Program-made: the position numbers and the translations under genes
The notes under the pieces: generated by a model
Database searches by the model: none
Told to the model about the DNA's origin: nothing
The model's input: the letters and a program-made list of their open reading frames with translations, nothing else
Assembly (NCBI GenBank): GCA_001661515.1
Contig: LUVW01000007.1
Coordinates: forward strand, 483,841 to 538,057
Reading direction: 5' to 3'
Source: Capniomyces stellatus
Taxonomy: Eukaryota; Kickxellomycota; Harpellomycetes; Harpellales; Legeriomycetaceae
DNA: 54,217 nucleotides
Part shown: piece by piece, positions 11,613-22,387 of the stretch
Layout of the letters: every line of letters begins with the position of its first letter
Numbering within the stretch: position 1 is the first letter of the stretch

Positions 11613-12116
11613 AACTTTTGGGAGCCAAACTTTTTTTTTTCCTTGTATAATTGTTTTAATTTTCTAACTTCCTTGCTCACTTACTTTTATAGTTACTACT
11701 TTTATTTACTGTTGAGCTGTGAGTTATTTGCTAGCTTAGCCTAGTATTTTCTCGCATTTGGACAGTATTCCATCTACTATTGTTACCAATAAACCCGTTT
11801 CAACTATTGAGTTGAATTATCACCGTCTCGGTTTTAATTCTTGCAAGTTCATCCAAATAATGAATCAGATCAGTATGTGCGTCTTTTTTCATTTTCCATT
11901 TTTCCTATATGTTTCTTGTATTGGATTTTTGGCATTAATGCCAGCAGTGAAAAGAGAGAGAGAAAAAAAAAAAGAGAAAGGTGTATATAATAATAACAAC
12001 AATATAAAATTGGCAGGTAAAGCAATTCAATTAATTAGAAAATTCGTCAAAAAAAGAAGCGAATATAAAATATGTGAGAGTTTGGATGGATCGGATATAG
12101 CCGTAGAATATCCAAA
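11613..12116. other. Tail-to-tail gap, NUF2 and SYF2
   Basis: AT-rich 3' flank of two convergent genes. A low-complexity ORF crosses it into the SYF2 terminal exon on the opposite strand and looks spurious. I see no structured element. Confidence 0.5.
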
Positions 12117-14334
12117 CTACAGCGCAGTTCCTCTTTCAAAACTGTCTCTGATTTCCTTTGTGTACGAGTCATAGGCTCTTCCGATTTTCCTATTGAAGTG
12201 CGCATTCCTGTCGTTGATGTAAGTGACATCCTCGTCTTTGTCTTTTGGCAACTTGAATGCCTTTGCGCGTTTAGATTGCCTAACGAATCACAGTTAAACA
12301 GATATAGTTATAATACATTATTGAGACTATAGAGAAAACAGACACAAAAATTCAAACAACAGTAGTAAAACTCTGGGGAAATTTTTGGAGTACACGTACT
12401 GGTCAATAATCGACTTGGACAGTTTTTCGATAGAGTGGAGGCTAGGCTTTTCAAAACCAGCACCTAACAACAGAGCTGCATCTTCTTCACTCGCAACCGA
12501 TCCACCAATTGATGAGTTTACAGAACTGACCAACGCTTTCTGGTAGTTGTAAGCCTCAACATCAGGTTTCATTTCGCGCACTAGTTTGTTGTACTTGCGG
12601 TGTGCTACGTCGTCCCAGTCAGCAAAACCAACAACAGTGTTTTCTTTCTTGGCCTCCATTTTAGCATTGTACTTTTCCACCTGTTCAACACTATAATCCC
12701 ACGATCGGACTCGTTCAAAGTCAAGGCCAGAATCCTCAACTTCCTATAAATGGTTATTTCACTATTGTCAGTACCGATCTTGCATAATATTTGACATTCA
12801 ATGCGGTATAAAAACATTGGGAATATACTGCATCCTTACTTGTTGATATAGTATATCTTGCGCCTGCTTCCGCTTCTTTTGGTGCTTGAGGTCTGCTTTA
12901 GGGTCCACTTTGCTGCTCTCAAACTCTTTGCGTACATCCTTCTTATTTGCATCGGTTGACTCGCGCTATTAGTGTTACCAGTTTGATTTCATTTAGTTTC
13001 ATTTAGTTTCATTTAGTTTCACTTGATTTCTTTTTTTCATAAATTAAAACCTGTTATGTACTATATATAAATATACTTGCCATTTTTTGCCGCAAGAGCG
13101 CCAGTTTATTTGCTCGATCTAGTAGTGGCTGAGGCAAATCTTTTCTCTCACAGATATCAATCTGTTTATCCTCATCATCGCTTTCGCTATCACTGTCGCT
13201 ATCATCGCTGCTTGAATCGCTTTCGCTCCCGCCTTTGTCTTTACCTTGATTCTTAATATCAACCGCGCCCTCAGTCTTTTCCATGTCAACATCCATCTCA
13301 GTTTCTTCAACTTTTTGCCTTTTAGTCTTCGCTGATTCAGCATCTTTTTCCAAATCACCAGTCACAGCGTTTACAGTCTCAGCATTCTCTACACTATCAA
13401 CCTGCATACGATCAGCCGCTTCTTCTGGAATAGGCAGCTCCTTTTTTGCAGCGGCGTTCTTTTCTTTTGTCGCCTTCTTGTTTGTTACTTTAGCTCCATT
13501 CTTTTTGGCAACATTTTCCTTACCCTCCAGCTCCAACGAGTCTGGTTTCACGCTCTCTTTGTTCTTTTCGGCTTTTTGAGACGCTCTAGTTGACTTTGGT
13601 TTGGCCGAGCTGGTCTTTTTGCTTTCGGCTTTTGTATTAGCGTCTTCTTGGCCTTCAACAGCCACTTGGCTCACAGCCTCCTCAGCTTCGTTTTTCTCTT
13701 TTGCAGGTGTTTTCCTTGTCGCTGCTTTTCTTTTGGGCTTTGTATCGTCTTTTACCGCCTCTACATTGCTCATTAGTGGTTTGTCCTCTTCTGATGTTTC
13801 GTCGTTTTCTTTAGGCATCGCTGCTTTTTTAGACGCTCTGGCACCTCTCTTTACGGGCGTACTTTTAGCTGCTTGAGCTAGTACTGCTGTTTTAGCCGAC
13901 TCGTTTCCATCGTTTACATTCGCATTTTGATTATCCATTGGCGTGCCTTTATCGCATTTACTGCTGCTTTCCATTGAGGGTGTTTGCAATTCAGCTTCCT
14001 CCTCATTAGCTGTGCTAGAGTTTTTCCTTTTATACACTCTTTTGGTTGGCTTAACCACTTGTTCTTCAATTTCTGGTATACTCTGCTTTTCTGTTTGCTT
14101 GGCGTCGCCCTTTTGCGTTGCCGTGGTAGATCTCGAGGCTCGTTTAGTTGGTGTCTTTGCAGCTTTTGTAGCTTTTGCCTTTGTTTCGACAGATTCATCT
14201 AGAGACACTTCATTTTGCGATTTATCATCGCTTATCTCTTGTGCCTGTGGCTCTTCAGCTACAGTCTTCTTCGAACTTCTTCTGGCAGGAGCTTTACGAA
14301 CAGACTTCGCTGCTGTTTTACTTGGCTTTTCCAT
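12117..14334 (-). CDS. SYF2: Pre-mRNA splicing factor Syf2 with long charged N-terminal extension (4 exons)
   Basis: Minus-strand exons 14334-13081, 12965-12840, 12743-12400 and 12279-12117 join in phase into 628 residues. The last 225 or so residues are Syf2: RANKLALLRQKM, ANKKDVRKEFE, VRSWDYSVEQVEKYNAKM, GFADWDDVAHRKYNKLV and the C-terminal DEDVTYINDRNAHFNRKI. Syf2 belongs to the NTC-associated proteins of the activated spliceosome. Known Syf2 proteins are about 215-250 residues. Here roughly 400 extra residues precede the domain, rich in Lys, Ala, Glu and Ser, with KR/KPxRK clusters resembling AT-hook or histone-H1-like tails, then a Ser/Asp run (SDSSSDDSDSDSESDDED). The extension and the domain start share one exon. 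The exon 1 donor is GCAAGT, giving a GC-AG intron. An internal start is not excluded. Confidence 0.85.
12966..13080 (-). other. GC-AG intron with 10-base tandem repeat (SYF2 intron 1)
   Basis: The only join that keeps the Syf2 reading frame uses donor GCAAGT at 13080-13075 and acceptor CTAATAG ending at 12966. The nearby GT (GTATAT) would give phase 1 and run into a stop. The intron contains about four copies of the unit TTTCATTTAG (as read on the plus strand) at 12986-13029. Confidence 0.75.
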
Positions 14335-15210
14335 TTAGATTAGTTTCGATCGAAAGCTCAAAGTACTTTAGTATTAACAAGAAAGGGTTCAGCAAAAATA
14401 AAAAAGGGGCTATGTTAAATCAATAATTTGACTGAGAAAATTCAAGCAAAATATAAATCAAGAAAAATAGTTTGAAGTAGAGGATACCAAAGTATGGGTG
14501 TGAGTAATAATTCCAGGTACTTTATCTGTCGTTAATCAGGATATCTCACGTTTTCAATTGATTGGATTTTCGTCAAGTATAAAGAAAAAACAAAAAACAA
14601 AAAGTAAAAAATTTAAAACAAAAAGCAGACAAAATTCAATTAATTAATAAAAGCAGATTCAAGTAAATAGATTATTAAATTAGACTCGTGTTTTTAACTG
14701 TTTTACGACTTTGCCGTAGTTATTTATTAATGCAAAATTTTCGAGTGTTAAAAATAAGTACTATCATTTAAATGTAAAAAATAAACATTTTGTATCTAAA
14801 AAAGAAGCGTAAAACAAATCGACACTTTGATTGTGTTGTATTGAGAGTGACAAGGAACCAGGTTAATACTCTAAACGCTTGTCTCAACCATTACCACACA
14901 CACGCTGATAAATAATGAAAACAAGCGGAGTGTCTAAAATATACTGCGCAGAATAAAAGAAAGAAAGAAAGAAAGGGCCAGCGGCTGCTATACATTTAGT
15001 AGTTTATAGTTTATTAATAAATATTTAACAAAACAGATTGTATATTTTTTTTTTGTAAAGTATATATATTTTCCTGCTATTTCAAGAGAAATTGAATAGT
15101 ATTGAAACCAAAAAAAAAGAAGGAAAAAAAAAAAAGTAAAAGTAGGAGGGGTTAGTAAAATGATCCCCAGAATAGTTTAAAGCAGCCGGGTAAAAGAATG
15201 AAACGGTTAA
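14335..15210. other. Intergenic between SYF2 start and CTP synthase end
   Basis: AT-rich sequence upstream of SYF2, probably including its promoter, then the 3' flank of the CTP synthase gene. It holds a short GAAA repeat near 14957-14975 and several A runs around 15100-15135. No gene seen. Confidence 0.5.
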
Positions 15211-16920
15211 TTATTTAAAGTAAGAGTCTAGTTGCTTGGAGGCAGCAAGAATAAGGCCTAGGAATGGAGGAGATGGCTTAAGAGGCTTTGTGATATATTC
15301 AGGGTGGTACTGGGTTCCAACAAAGTAAGGATGGTCTTTGAGTTGGAAGATTTCCATTCTGTTTCCAGTCTCAGCATCTCTTCCAACGAATCTCAAGCCG
15401 CTTTCCTCAAGCATTGGAACGTAATCGGGGTTGACTTCGTAACGGTGACGGTGACGTTCGTAGACGAGCTCCTGGGAGTTGTAGAGCTTGAAGATGTCAG
15501 AGTTGCGGGAGAATGAATCTGCACAGAACTTGGTTGGTCTGCTGCCCAAACGCATGGTTCCTCCCAAGTTTTCGCGGTCGATTTCAGGCATAAAGACAAC
15601 AGCGTGGTTTTCGGCATCTGGGTGGAACTCTTCTGACTTGGCATCGCTGACGCCACAGACATTGCGGAGCATTTCCATGACAGCAACCTGGAGACCAAGA
15701 CAGACACCAAGGTATGGGACGTTATGCTCACGTGCCCACTTGGCAGCAAGAATCTTTCCTTCAACACCACGATTTCCAAAGCCGCCTGGAACAAGAATTC
15801 CGTCAGCTGAACAGACCTTTTTCCAAGCATCGTGGTACCTCAATGGTGTGTTTTCAAGAACTTCGGTTTCCAAGTCTGTTCCCTCAACCCACAGAATTTC
15901 AACGTGGCGCTGAACATTCAGCGAGGCGTGTTCAAGCGCCTTGACCAACGAAATGTAGGAGTCTTGGAGATGGGTGTATTTTCCTACAACCGCTATTTTA
16001 ACCTTTTCCAACTCGCGAGCACGACGACGAGCAAACTCTGTCCATTGCGCCCACAGTGCTGTGCCTGCATCGGTAAGTTCGGCAGGGATTGTGGTTACAT
16101 CAAGCTTGAATTTCTTGGTAATAACGTCCAATAGCCCTTGTGACTTCAAAAGAATAGGCACGTGGTACAAACTGTTGCAGTCGTGCACTGAAAACACGTT
16201 TCTGTCTGGGACCTGGGAAAACATGGCTAGCTTCTCACGGATTCCTTCTTCAAATGGCAGCGATGATCTGCATGCCAAAATGTCTGGTGTAAGTCCCAAT
16301 CCACGGAGGTCACGGACAGATGACTGTGTTGGTTTGGTCTTTTGCTCACCAACAGCTCCTACTACTGGAATCAGCGAAACGTGGATCAAGCAGAAACTAT
16401 CGTGTCCAACACGTCCCTGGAACTGTCTCATTGCCTCAATAAATGGCGCTGACTCAATATCTCCAACAGTACCACCAAGCTCAATGATGCACACATCTGG
16501 CACACGTCCACTTTTTGATGTTGGTATTTTGGCTACACGCTCAACCCAGTCTTGGATCTCATTGGTGATATGTGGAACTACCTGCACTGTTTTTCCAAGG
16601 TAATCCCCACGTCTCTCACGCTCAATCACTGATTTATATACCTTTCCTGTTGTTATGTTGTTGTCCCTGGTGAGCGTCAAGTCAAGGTAGCGCTCATAGT
16701 TGCCCAAATCTAAATCCACCTCACCTCCGTCATCAAGTGTGAATACCTCTCCATGATCCAGTGGCGATAAAGTACCTGCATCAATGTTCAAGTATGGATC
16801 AATTTTGATTGCTGTGACGGTCAGGCCAAGAGTTTCAAGAAGCAGTCCTGTTGAACTGGCAATGATTCCCTTTCCGATTCCTGAAATAACACCTCCTGAT
16901 ACTACAACGTATTTTGTCAT
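15211..16920 (-). CDS. URA7: CTP synthase
   Basis: A single-exon gene of 569 residues, close to yeast Ura7 (579). The N-terminal synthetase domain opens MTKYVVVSGGVISGIGKG, the P-loop that binds ATP, with the UTP-site region DPYLNIDAGTLSPLDHGEV. The C-terminal class I glutamine amidotransferase domain shows PGGFGNRG, the nucleophile Cys407 in GVCLGLQ, and the His539/Glu541 pair in QYHPEY. The enzyme aminates UTP to CTP using glutamine-derived ammonia and ATP, the last step of pyrimidine nucleotide synthesis, in the cytosol. All visible catalytic residues are present. The ATG at 16920 starts the conserved N-terminus exactly. Confidence 0.97.
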   Translation of the reverse strand: MTKYVVVSGGVISGIGKGIIASSTGLLLETLGLTVTAIKIDPYLNIDAGTLSPLDHGEVFTLDDGGEVDLDLGNYERYLDLTLTRDNNITTGKVYKSVIERERRGDYLGKTVQVVPHITNEIQDWVERVAKIPTSKSGRVPDVCIIELGGTVGDIESAPFIEAMRQFQGRVGHDSFCLIHVSLIPVVGAVGEQKTKPTQSSVRDLRGLGLTPDILACRSSLPFEEGIREKLAMFSQVPDRNVFSVHDCNSLYHVPILLKSQGLLDVITKKFKLDVTTIPAELTDAGTALWAQWTEFARRRARELEKVKIAVVGKYTHLQDSYISLVKALEHASLNVQRHVEILWVEGTDLETEVLENTPLRYHDAWKKVCSADGILVPGGFGNRGVEGKILAAKWAREHNVPYLGVCLGLQVAVMEMLRNVCGVSDAKSEEFHPDAENHAVVFMPEIDRENLGGTMRLGSRPTKFCADSFSRNSDIFKLYNSQELVYERHRHRYEVNPDYVPMLEESGLRFVGRDAETGNRMEIFQLKDHPYFVGTQYHPEYITKPLKPSPPFLGLILAASKQLDSYFK

Positions 16921-19729
16921 TTTCTATGTGTTTTCTATATCATTAAAGAACTTGTATTAATACTTTTACTCTACTCTCGTTTGCTATAAAGCCTACACAA
17001 CCCTAAATTCCGTTTTTTTTAAAAAAAATACAGTCCTTTATAATTGTATTTCCCGATAAGTATTGTCTCAATTGCATTGCCCTTTTTTATAATTATTCTA
17101 CCCCTATCTCCCTCCATAAGATAAGTTGCCGAGAAAACAAAAAACGGAACTCGTATCTTTAAAAAAAATGATCATGAGTCCGTTCCGTTTTTGTTTCTCT
17201 TTTTTTTTGAATCATTTAGACAAGCAAATCTGAATTGTACAAGTCTCACAGCAACCCAACCTCGACTCTTATAGCAGTAATAGCAACAGTAAATTATATC
17301 ACTTATTCATTCAAACTATATATAACAACTTTGATTAAACTCTTACATTTATTAATTAGGATAACTTTAATTGCGTTTGCGTTAATAATTAACCTTATTT
17401 AACTTTTAGCCCGACAATTGAAATTAATGTATTGACGGGAGGTATTTCATTTTATGCGATCTACTCTACCTTTATACTTTTCTACTACTGTATTTTTTTA
17501 TTTTTTTATTTTATTTTTGTTTTTCCCTTCATCAATTTTTTTTTCTCTCACTTTTCTTGCCACTTTACAACACTGCTTTTTTTTTAATGTAGAAAATTTT
17601 TTTTTTTTTTGCATTTTTTTTTTTGCTCTTTTTTGCATTATTTATTTTCTATCACTTTAGAACAATTTAATCCACTATTTAGTAGCTCTAAATTTCAATT
17701 GGTTTGGCTGTCGAGTTTTTTTTTCACCTGTAGAGTTTGTTACAACTACATTTTTCTTCCTTTTAATTAGGTGCTAAAATCCCCGTCGTGCATCAATTAG
17801 TGGCTAAATCCAATGATCAAATTATAGTTAGTTCAATTAAAGATTCTGGAATTTGAATTCAATAAAAAAATGAAGTTAAAGAACTTTTTACTTTTTTTCT
17901 TTTTTTCTAACAATCCAAACTCTGGATTTCTACTCGGAGAGTTTTTTTTTTTTTTTTGCTTTTCTTTAGGTGTTTATTTGGTGTTCTTAGATACTAAAGC
18001 AAACTACCAAGCTGATATACGACTCGAAAATACTTGGAAAGTCGCAGTTTTTATTGTTATTATTAGCATCAGAAAGTCGCAGCTTTTACATATTGATTAC
18101 AAAAAGCGTCAAGAAAAAATATATCATGTGAAAGCTATTTAAAGTCATCAAAAATAGAAAGCGTTGGATTCTGTCAAGCTGGATAAAACCAGTTGGAATG
18201 CTCTTGATAAGCTACGAAATTTGTCCAACTCCACCATCAATCAATAAAAAAAAGACAGTTTAATGCCATTGTTGTTTTCATTTTAAAATTCGAGGTTTCT
18301 AACCAGAAATAATGTAGAGCGCAGTTCTTGCACAAAACTATAAAATGATTATAGAATGTATTGGGAACTGCGCACACGGTTTAAATGCTTTTGAAGAAAG
18401 TATTTAATAGGTAATATAAAACTTTATTCTAACATTAACACCATCTTATTCACCAGAAACAAAGTTTAAACATCGAAATGCTCAAGCTGAGGTTTTCTGG
18501 TCATCCGAAATGCTAGCGAAAAGTGTATTGATTTTTTTTCTTTAGCAAACACCTTTTTTAGCCATATTTATACTGATTTTATTGCACTGTTTGAGATTGT
18601 TTAGCTTTGTGCTTATGGGGGATTTAAAACCGAATCGGATTTTCGTATTTTTACTGAATCGATTGCCTGATTTGCCAATCTGTGTGTGTGAGCTAAATAA
18701 AGCCATTTTTTTAAGTCAGTAATGCCGTTTTATCTGCCAAGAACGCCACACCCAGCTTTATATACCAAGCCACTGGCAATTCTTGTACCGCGTAAATGTC
18801 TGTTTACTGCCTCAATTTACATTTGCCGGATACTTTTATTCGCTTGCCACCACTAACTGCTGGCAAATTGTATGGATAGTGTTGATTCAGTAACAATATA
18901 TTCACCGACTTGGAATATTGAAAGGTGTACCATACAGAACTCACTAGATGGAGATTGACTTTTTTGTCCACTTTATACTTTTTGATCACAATGGTTCAAA
19001 AGTAGCTGAATATGGTGTTTGGAGATGAGAGTGAGGAACACTTGTTTGCAAAATTGCTTTAATCAGATGCATGTAAATGTAAATAGTAGGGCTAGAAAAA
19101 AGAAAAAAACCAAAAACGGAGAACTGACAGCCAATGGTATATCTTTATTTGAGACAATCACAGTACGAATGAATAAAGTCAAGATAACAGGATACAGATT
19201 TTCTTTTGAGGCAAAATTTAACGAAATCAAAAGGTTTAATTTGTTTATTTTTTATTTTTTTTTTCTTTAGTTTTGGAAAGTGAGACATTGGAGGTATTTT
19301 CAATTGGAGCAAGCTGGTTGGTCCAAACATACAGTAAATGAATCTCAAGTACACAGAAAAAGCAAAGCTTGATGAAAACCCCGAGATATGAAGGATTCGA
19401 ACAAAAGTAAGGCCAGTTTGGCTAAAAATAAAAGAAAGGAATAGGAAAAGAAAGACCAGATTGGCTAGATATCAAATCCAGGAGTTCTAGCATTCAAAGG
19501 TATATATATACATATATTTTTAATAATATCGAAATTGAGATTATAAGGGGTATTTAGTTACTTTATATTTTTGACTTAATAGAATCCAGGTTAGCATAGA
19601 TTTATAGAAAAAAACCAACTCGAACAGTCTAAAGTATAAACTTGGCACTTTTAATCAAAGCGCTTTTACCTCTTAATTCAACCCATTGTTGGCAGGCGGA
19701 ATTTGAATGTACAAGTTATATTGCACCGT
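16921..19729. promoter_or_regulatory. Long head-to-head intergenic region, CTP synthase and ABC transporter
   Basis: About 2.8 kb separates two divergent starts and should contain both promoters. It is AT-rich with many T runs (for example 17490-17640), which create Phe-rich spurious ORFs. Other short ORFs (near 17870, 18804 and 19019) show no recognisable domain, composition or splice partner. A diverged tRNA-like TTCGAAT at about 19392-19398 (minus) lacks a paired T stem. I see no gene. Confidence 0.45.
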
Positions 19730-22387
19730 ATGCTGCTAAAATTTGGAAAGTCAGTTACAAACAGCAGCTTATATAAACAAGTGTCAGTTAAGGCGGTTGA
19801 GAAAGTCGGAATAAAGGTTGGTGCTTTAGAATCACAAAGGCTAAAGTATATTTTCTCAAGGAGTTGTAGCGAGAATAGGTTCGGAAAGGCAGCACAGGAT
19901 CGACTTGTGAAGCGAGGCGTCTGTGGGACTGAGTCAACAAAACATACAGAAGAGTATAGTTTAACCACAGAGATAAAAATGTTGTCATGGTTATCTAGAA
20001 GCAAAAGAGATCAGCAATCATTGATACCTAATAATTCAGCAAACAGAAGCAGCAGGGTTAAAGCGGGAGTAGAAGTGGCTGATTTAGATGCAAATACAGT
20101 GATAGATATCGGGGATTCAGGGAGTGCAAACAGATTGCCAAAGATATCGCATGTTAAAGGATCTAAGCTTGAAGGGTATAATGGATCGGGAGGGCTTGGT
20201 ACGGGCGAATACCTGGGTTTAAAGCCATTCAGTACAAGCAGTTCTCTTGTTCCACTAATCAGCGGGTTTGCAGTGACCAGGAATGAGTATAGTAACATGC
20301 ATTTATCAAGCAAGACCCAGACACGCAATTATGCGAGTATAACGCCAAACAACGCAGGGACGGCAAAAGTATGTTTGAGTGATCCAAAAGACAAGACAGA
20401 TCCGAGTGAACTTGCTTCAGAGTTGAAGAGCTCTTCAACTACCTCTGTCACGGAGATAAGCGGTACAGAAATACCAGCAGAGGATTTAGGCGGTAAAAAA
20501 CCAGGAAAAGGAAGCAAAGAGTATTCGTCGGCTGAGGAAAAGGAGCTGATGGAGGGGTTGAAGAGCTCCACAGCCTGGAAGAGATTGATGGGGCTTGCTA
20601 GGAACGAGCTGAAGTTAATTTCAGGGGCGATAGGGCTGCTAATTGTTTCGTCCTCAGTTACAATGTCGATTCCGTTTTTCATGGGAAAGGTGATGGATAT
20701 AGTAACCAAACCAGATATACAGATTCCGTTTGGATTTAGTTTGACCGAGCTGTTTGGGTTTTTAGCATCTATTTTTGTTGTTGGGGCAACAGCAAACTTT
20801 GGCAGAGTGTATTTGATACGTATGACAGGGGAGAGGTTGATTGCTCGAATCAGAACAATGCTGTACCAGAAAATTCTTAAGCAGGACATGACGTTTTTTG
20901 AAATCAACCGCAGCGGCGACCTGGTTAGCAGACTGACGGTAGACACTTCGATTGTCAGCAGAAGCATTAGCAACAACCTGTCTGATGGGCTACGAAGCAC
21001 AGTGTCGGTGGTTGCAGGGCTGTCTATGATGCTTTATATGAGTCCTAAGCTAACGATGGTTATGATGCTGATTATTCCACCAATTGCCGGATACGCAGTG
21101 GTTTATGGAAGATTTGTAAAGCGGCTTTCACAAAAGACTCAGGAGGCGATGGGCGACATCACCAAAGAGGCGGAAGAGAGACTTAGCAATATCAGAGTTG
21201 TGCAGTCGTATGGACGCGAAGCAGAGGAGACAGTTAGCTTCAACAAGGTTGTGGATTATGTTTACCAGCTTGGGAAAAAAGAGGCATTTGTTTCGGGGTT
21301 GTTTTACGGGAGCAACGGGTTACTAGGGAATTTGTCGATTTTAATGTTTTTGGGAGTTGGGGGCAGAATGGTGCTGAACAATGAGATCTCTATTGGCGAC
21401 TTGACATCGTTTTTGCTGTACACGGCGTATGTGGGAAGCTCGTTGGCAGGACTGAGCTCGTTCTTCTCTGAAACAATGAAGGGGATTGGGGCAAGTTCAA
21501 GGCTGTTCTACATACTTGAGCGCAAGCCAAGGATTGAGATTGATTCAGAAGCAGGGTTGAAGTTTGGGTCCAAGCTAGACGGCTATTTGGGCGAATGCAG
21601 AGGCCATATTGAGTTTAAAGATGTAACATTTGCGTACCCATCGCGGCCAGATGTGCCAATTTTGCGTGGACTCAACATGGATATACTCCCAGGGACTCGG
21701 GTAGCTATTGCAGGTCCATCAGGAAAAGGAAAAAGCACGCTGGCTGCGTTGTTGTTGAGAATGTACGACTTGGACAGTGGCTCCATTCTGATTGACGGGG
21801 TTGACCTGAAGAGACTGAACCTGGCCAACTGGAGATCGTGTGTAGCCACCGTTCCACAAGAGCCCATGCTCTTTGCAACTTCTATCCGGAACAACTTGCT
21901 CTACTCCAACCCAAACGCAACAGACGATGAGATCAACAATGCCTTGCAGCAGGCAAACGCTCTACACTTTGTTTCAAAATTCCCTCAGGGTCTTGACACC
22001 TTTGTTGGCGAGCGCGGTGTTTCGCTTTCGGGTGGCCAGAAGCAGCGTATCGCTATCGCAAGAGCGCTGTTGGCCCATCCTTCCGTTCTTATTCTTGATG
22101 AAGCCACCAGCGCTCTGGATTCTCAGAGTGAAAAGAGCGTCCAGGAGGCTTTAGACAGACTCATCGGTTACTCGTCTTCTACCTCAGCTGGCTCTGCTGG
22201 ATTTGCTGACCGCAGCTCCAATAACAAAACTATAATCACTATTGCTCACCGTGCCTCAACTCTGCAAAAAAGTGATGTTATTTTTGTGCTAGGTGATAAT
22301 TGCGAAATTGTCGAGACTGGTTGTTACAATGACTTGATTAACAAACAAGACGGCTACTTTAAAAAACTAATGGCTTCTCAACACTGA
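19730..22387 (+). CDS. MDL1: Mitochondrial ABC half-transporter, Mdl1/ABCB10-like
   Basis: An intronless gene of 885 residues from the first ATG at 19730. The N-terminus is basic and Ser-rich without acids (MLLKFGKSVTNSSLYKQVS), typical of a mitochondrial presequence, and a long low-complexity region follows. The six-helix transmembrane domain begins around residue 300 (ISGAIGLLIVSSSVTMSIPFFMGKVMDIV). The nucleotide-binding domain has Walker A GPSGKGKST (662-670), signature LSGGQ (766-770), Walker B ILILDEATSALD with Glu791, and the H-loop TIAHR. ASSRLFYILERKP and SRPDVPILRGLNM favour the Mdl1/ABCB10 group over Atm1. Such proteins dimerise in the mitochondrial inner membrane; Mdl1 is linked to peptide export. 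Catalytic motifs are intact. Mdl2-type assignment is an alternative. Confidence 0.88.
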   Translation: MLLKFGKSVTNSSLYKQVSVKAVEKVGIKVGALESQRLKYIFSRSCSENRFGKAAQDRLVKRGVCGTESTKHTEEYSLTTEIKMLSWLSRSKRDQQSLIPNNSANRSSRVKAGVEVADLDANTVIDIGDSGSANRLPKISHVKGSKLEGYNGSGGLGTGEYLGLKPFSTSSSLVPLISGFAVTRNEYSNMHLSSKTQTRNYASITPNNAGTAKVCLSDPKDKTDPSELASELKSSSTTSVTEISGTEIPAEDLGGKKPGKGSKEYSSAEEKELMEGLKSSTAWKRLMGLARNELKLISGAIGLLIVSSSVTMSIPFFMGKVMDIVTKPDIQIPFGFSLTELFGFLASIFVVGATANFGRVYLIRMTGERLIARIRTMLYQKILKQDMTFFEINRSGDLVSRLTVDTSIVSRSISNNLSDGLRSTVSVVAGLSMMLYMSPKLTMVMMLIIPPIAGYAVVYGRFVKRLSQKTQEAMGDITKEAEERLSNIRVVQSYGREAEETVSFNKVVDYVYQLGKKEAFVSGLFYGSNGLLGNLSILMFLGVGGRMVLNNEISIGDLTSFLLYTAYVGSSLAGLSSFFSETMKGIGASSRLFYILERKPRIEIDSEAGLKFGSKLDGYLGECRGHIEFKDVTFAYPSRPDVPILRGLNMDILPGTRVAIAGPSGKGKSTLAALLLRMYDLDSGSILIDGVDLKRLNLANWRSCVATVPQEPMLFATSIRNNLLYSNPNATDDEINNALQQANALHFVSKFPQGLDTFVGERGVSLSGGQKQRIAIARALLAHPSVLILDEATSALDSQSEKSVQEALDRLIGYSSSTSAGSAGFADRSSNNKTIITIAHRASTLQKSDVIFVLGDNCEIVETGCYNDLINKQDGYFKKLMASQH

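Noticed and set aside
13283..14338. Several plus-strand ORFs of 70-130 codons
   Set aside because: Shadows of the low-complexity Lys/Ala/Glu coding sequence of the SYF2 first exon.
15974..16603. 209-codon plus-strand ORF
   Set aside because: Antisense to the strongly conserved CTP synthase ORF, with no domain of its own.
17454..17660. 68-codon Phe/Leu-rich ORF
   Set aside because: Produced by long T runs in intergenic DNA; no real protein features.
19375..19410. tRNA-like T-loop (TTCGAATCC on the minus strand)
   Set aside because: The bases flanking the TTCGAAT loop do not form the five-pair T stem, and no acceptor or D arm is visible at the right distance.
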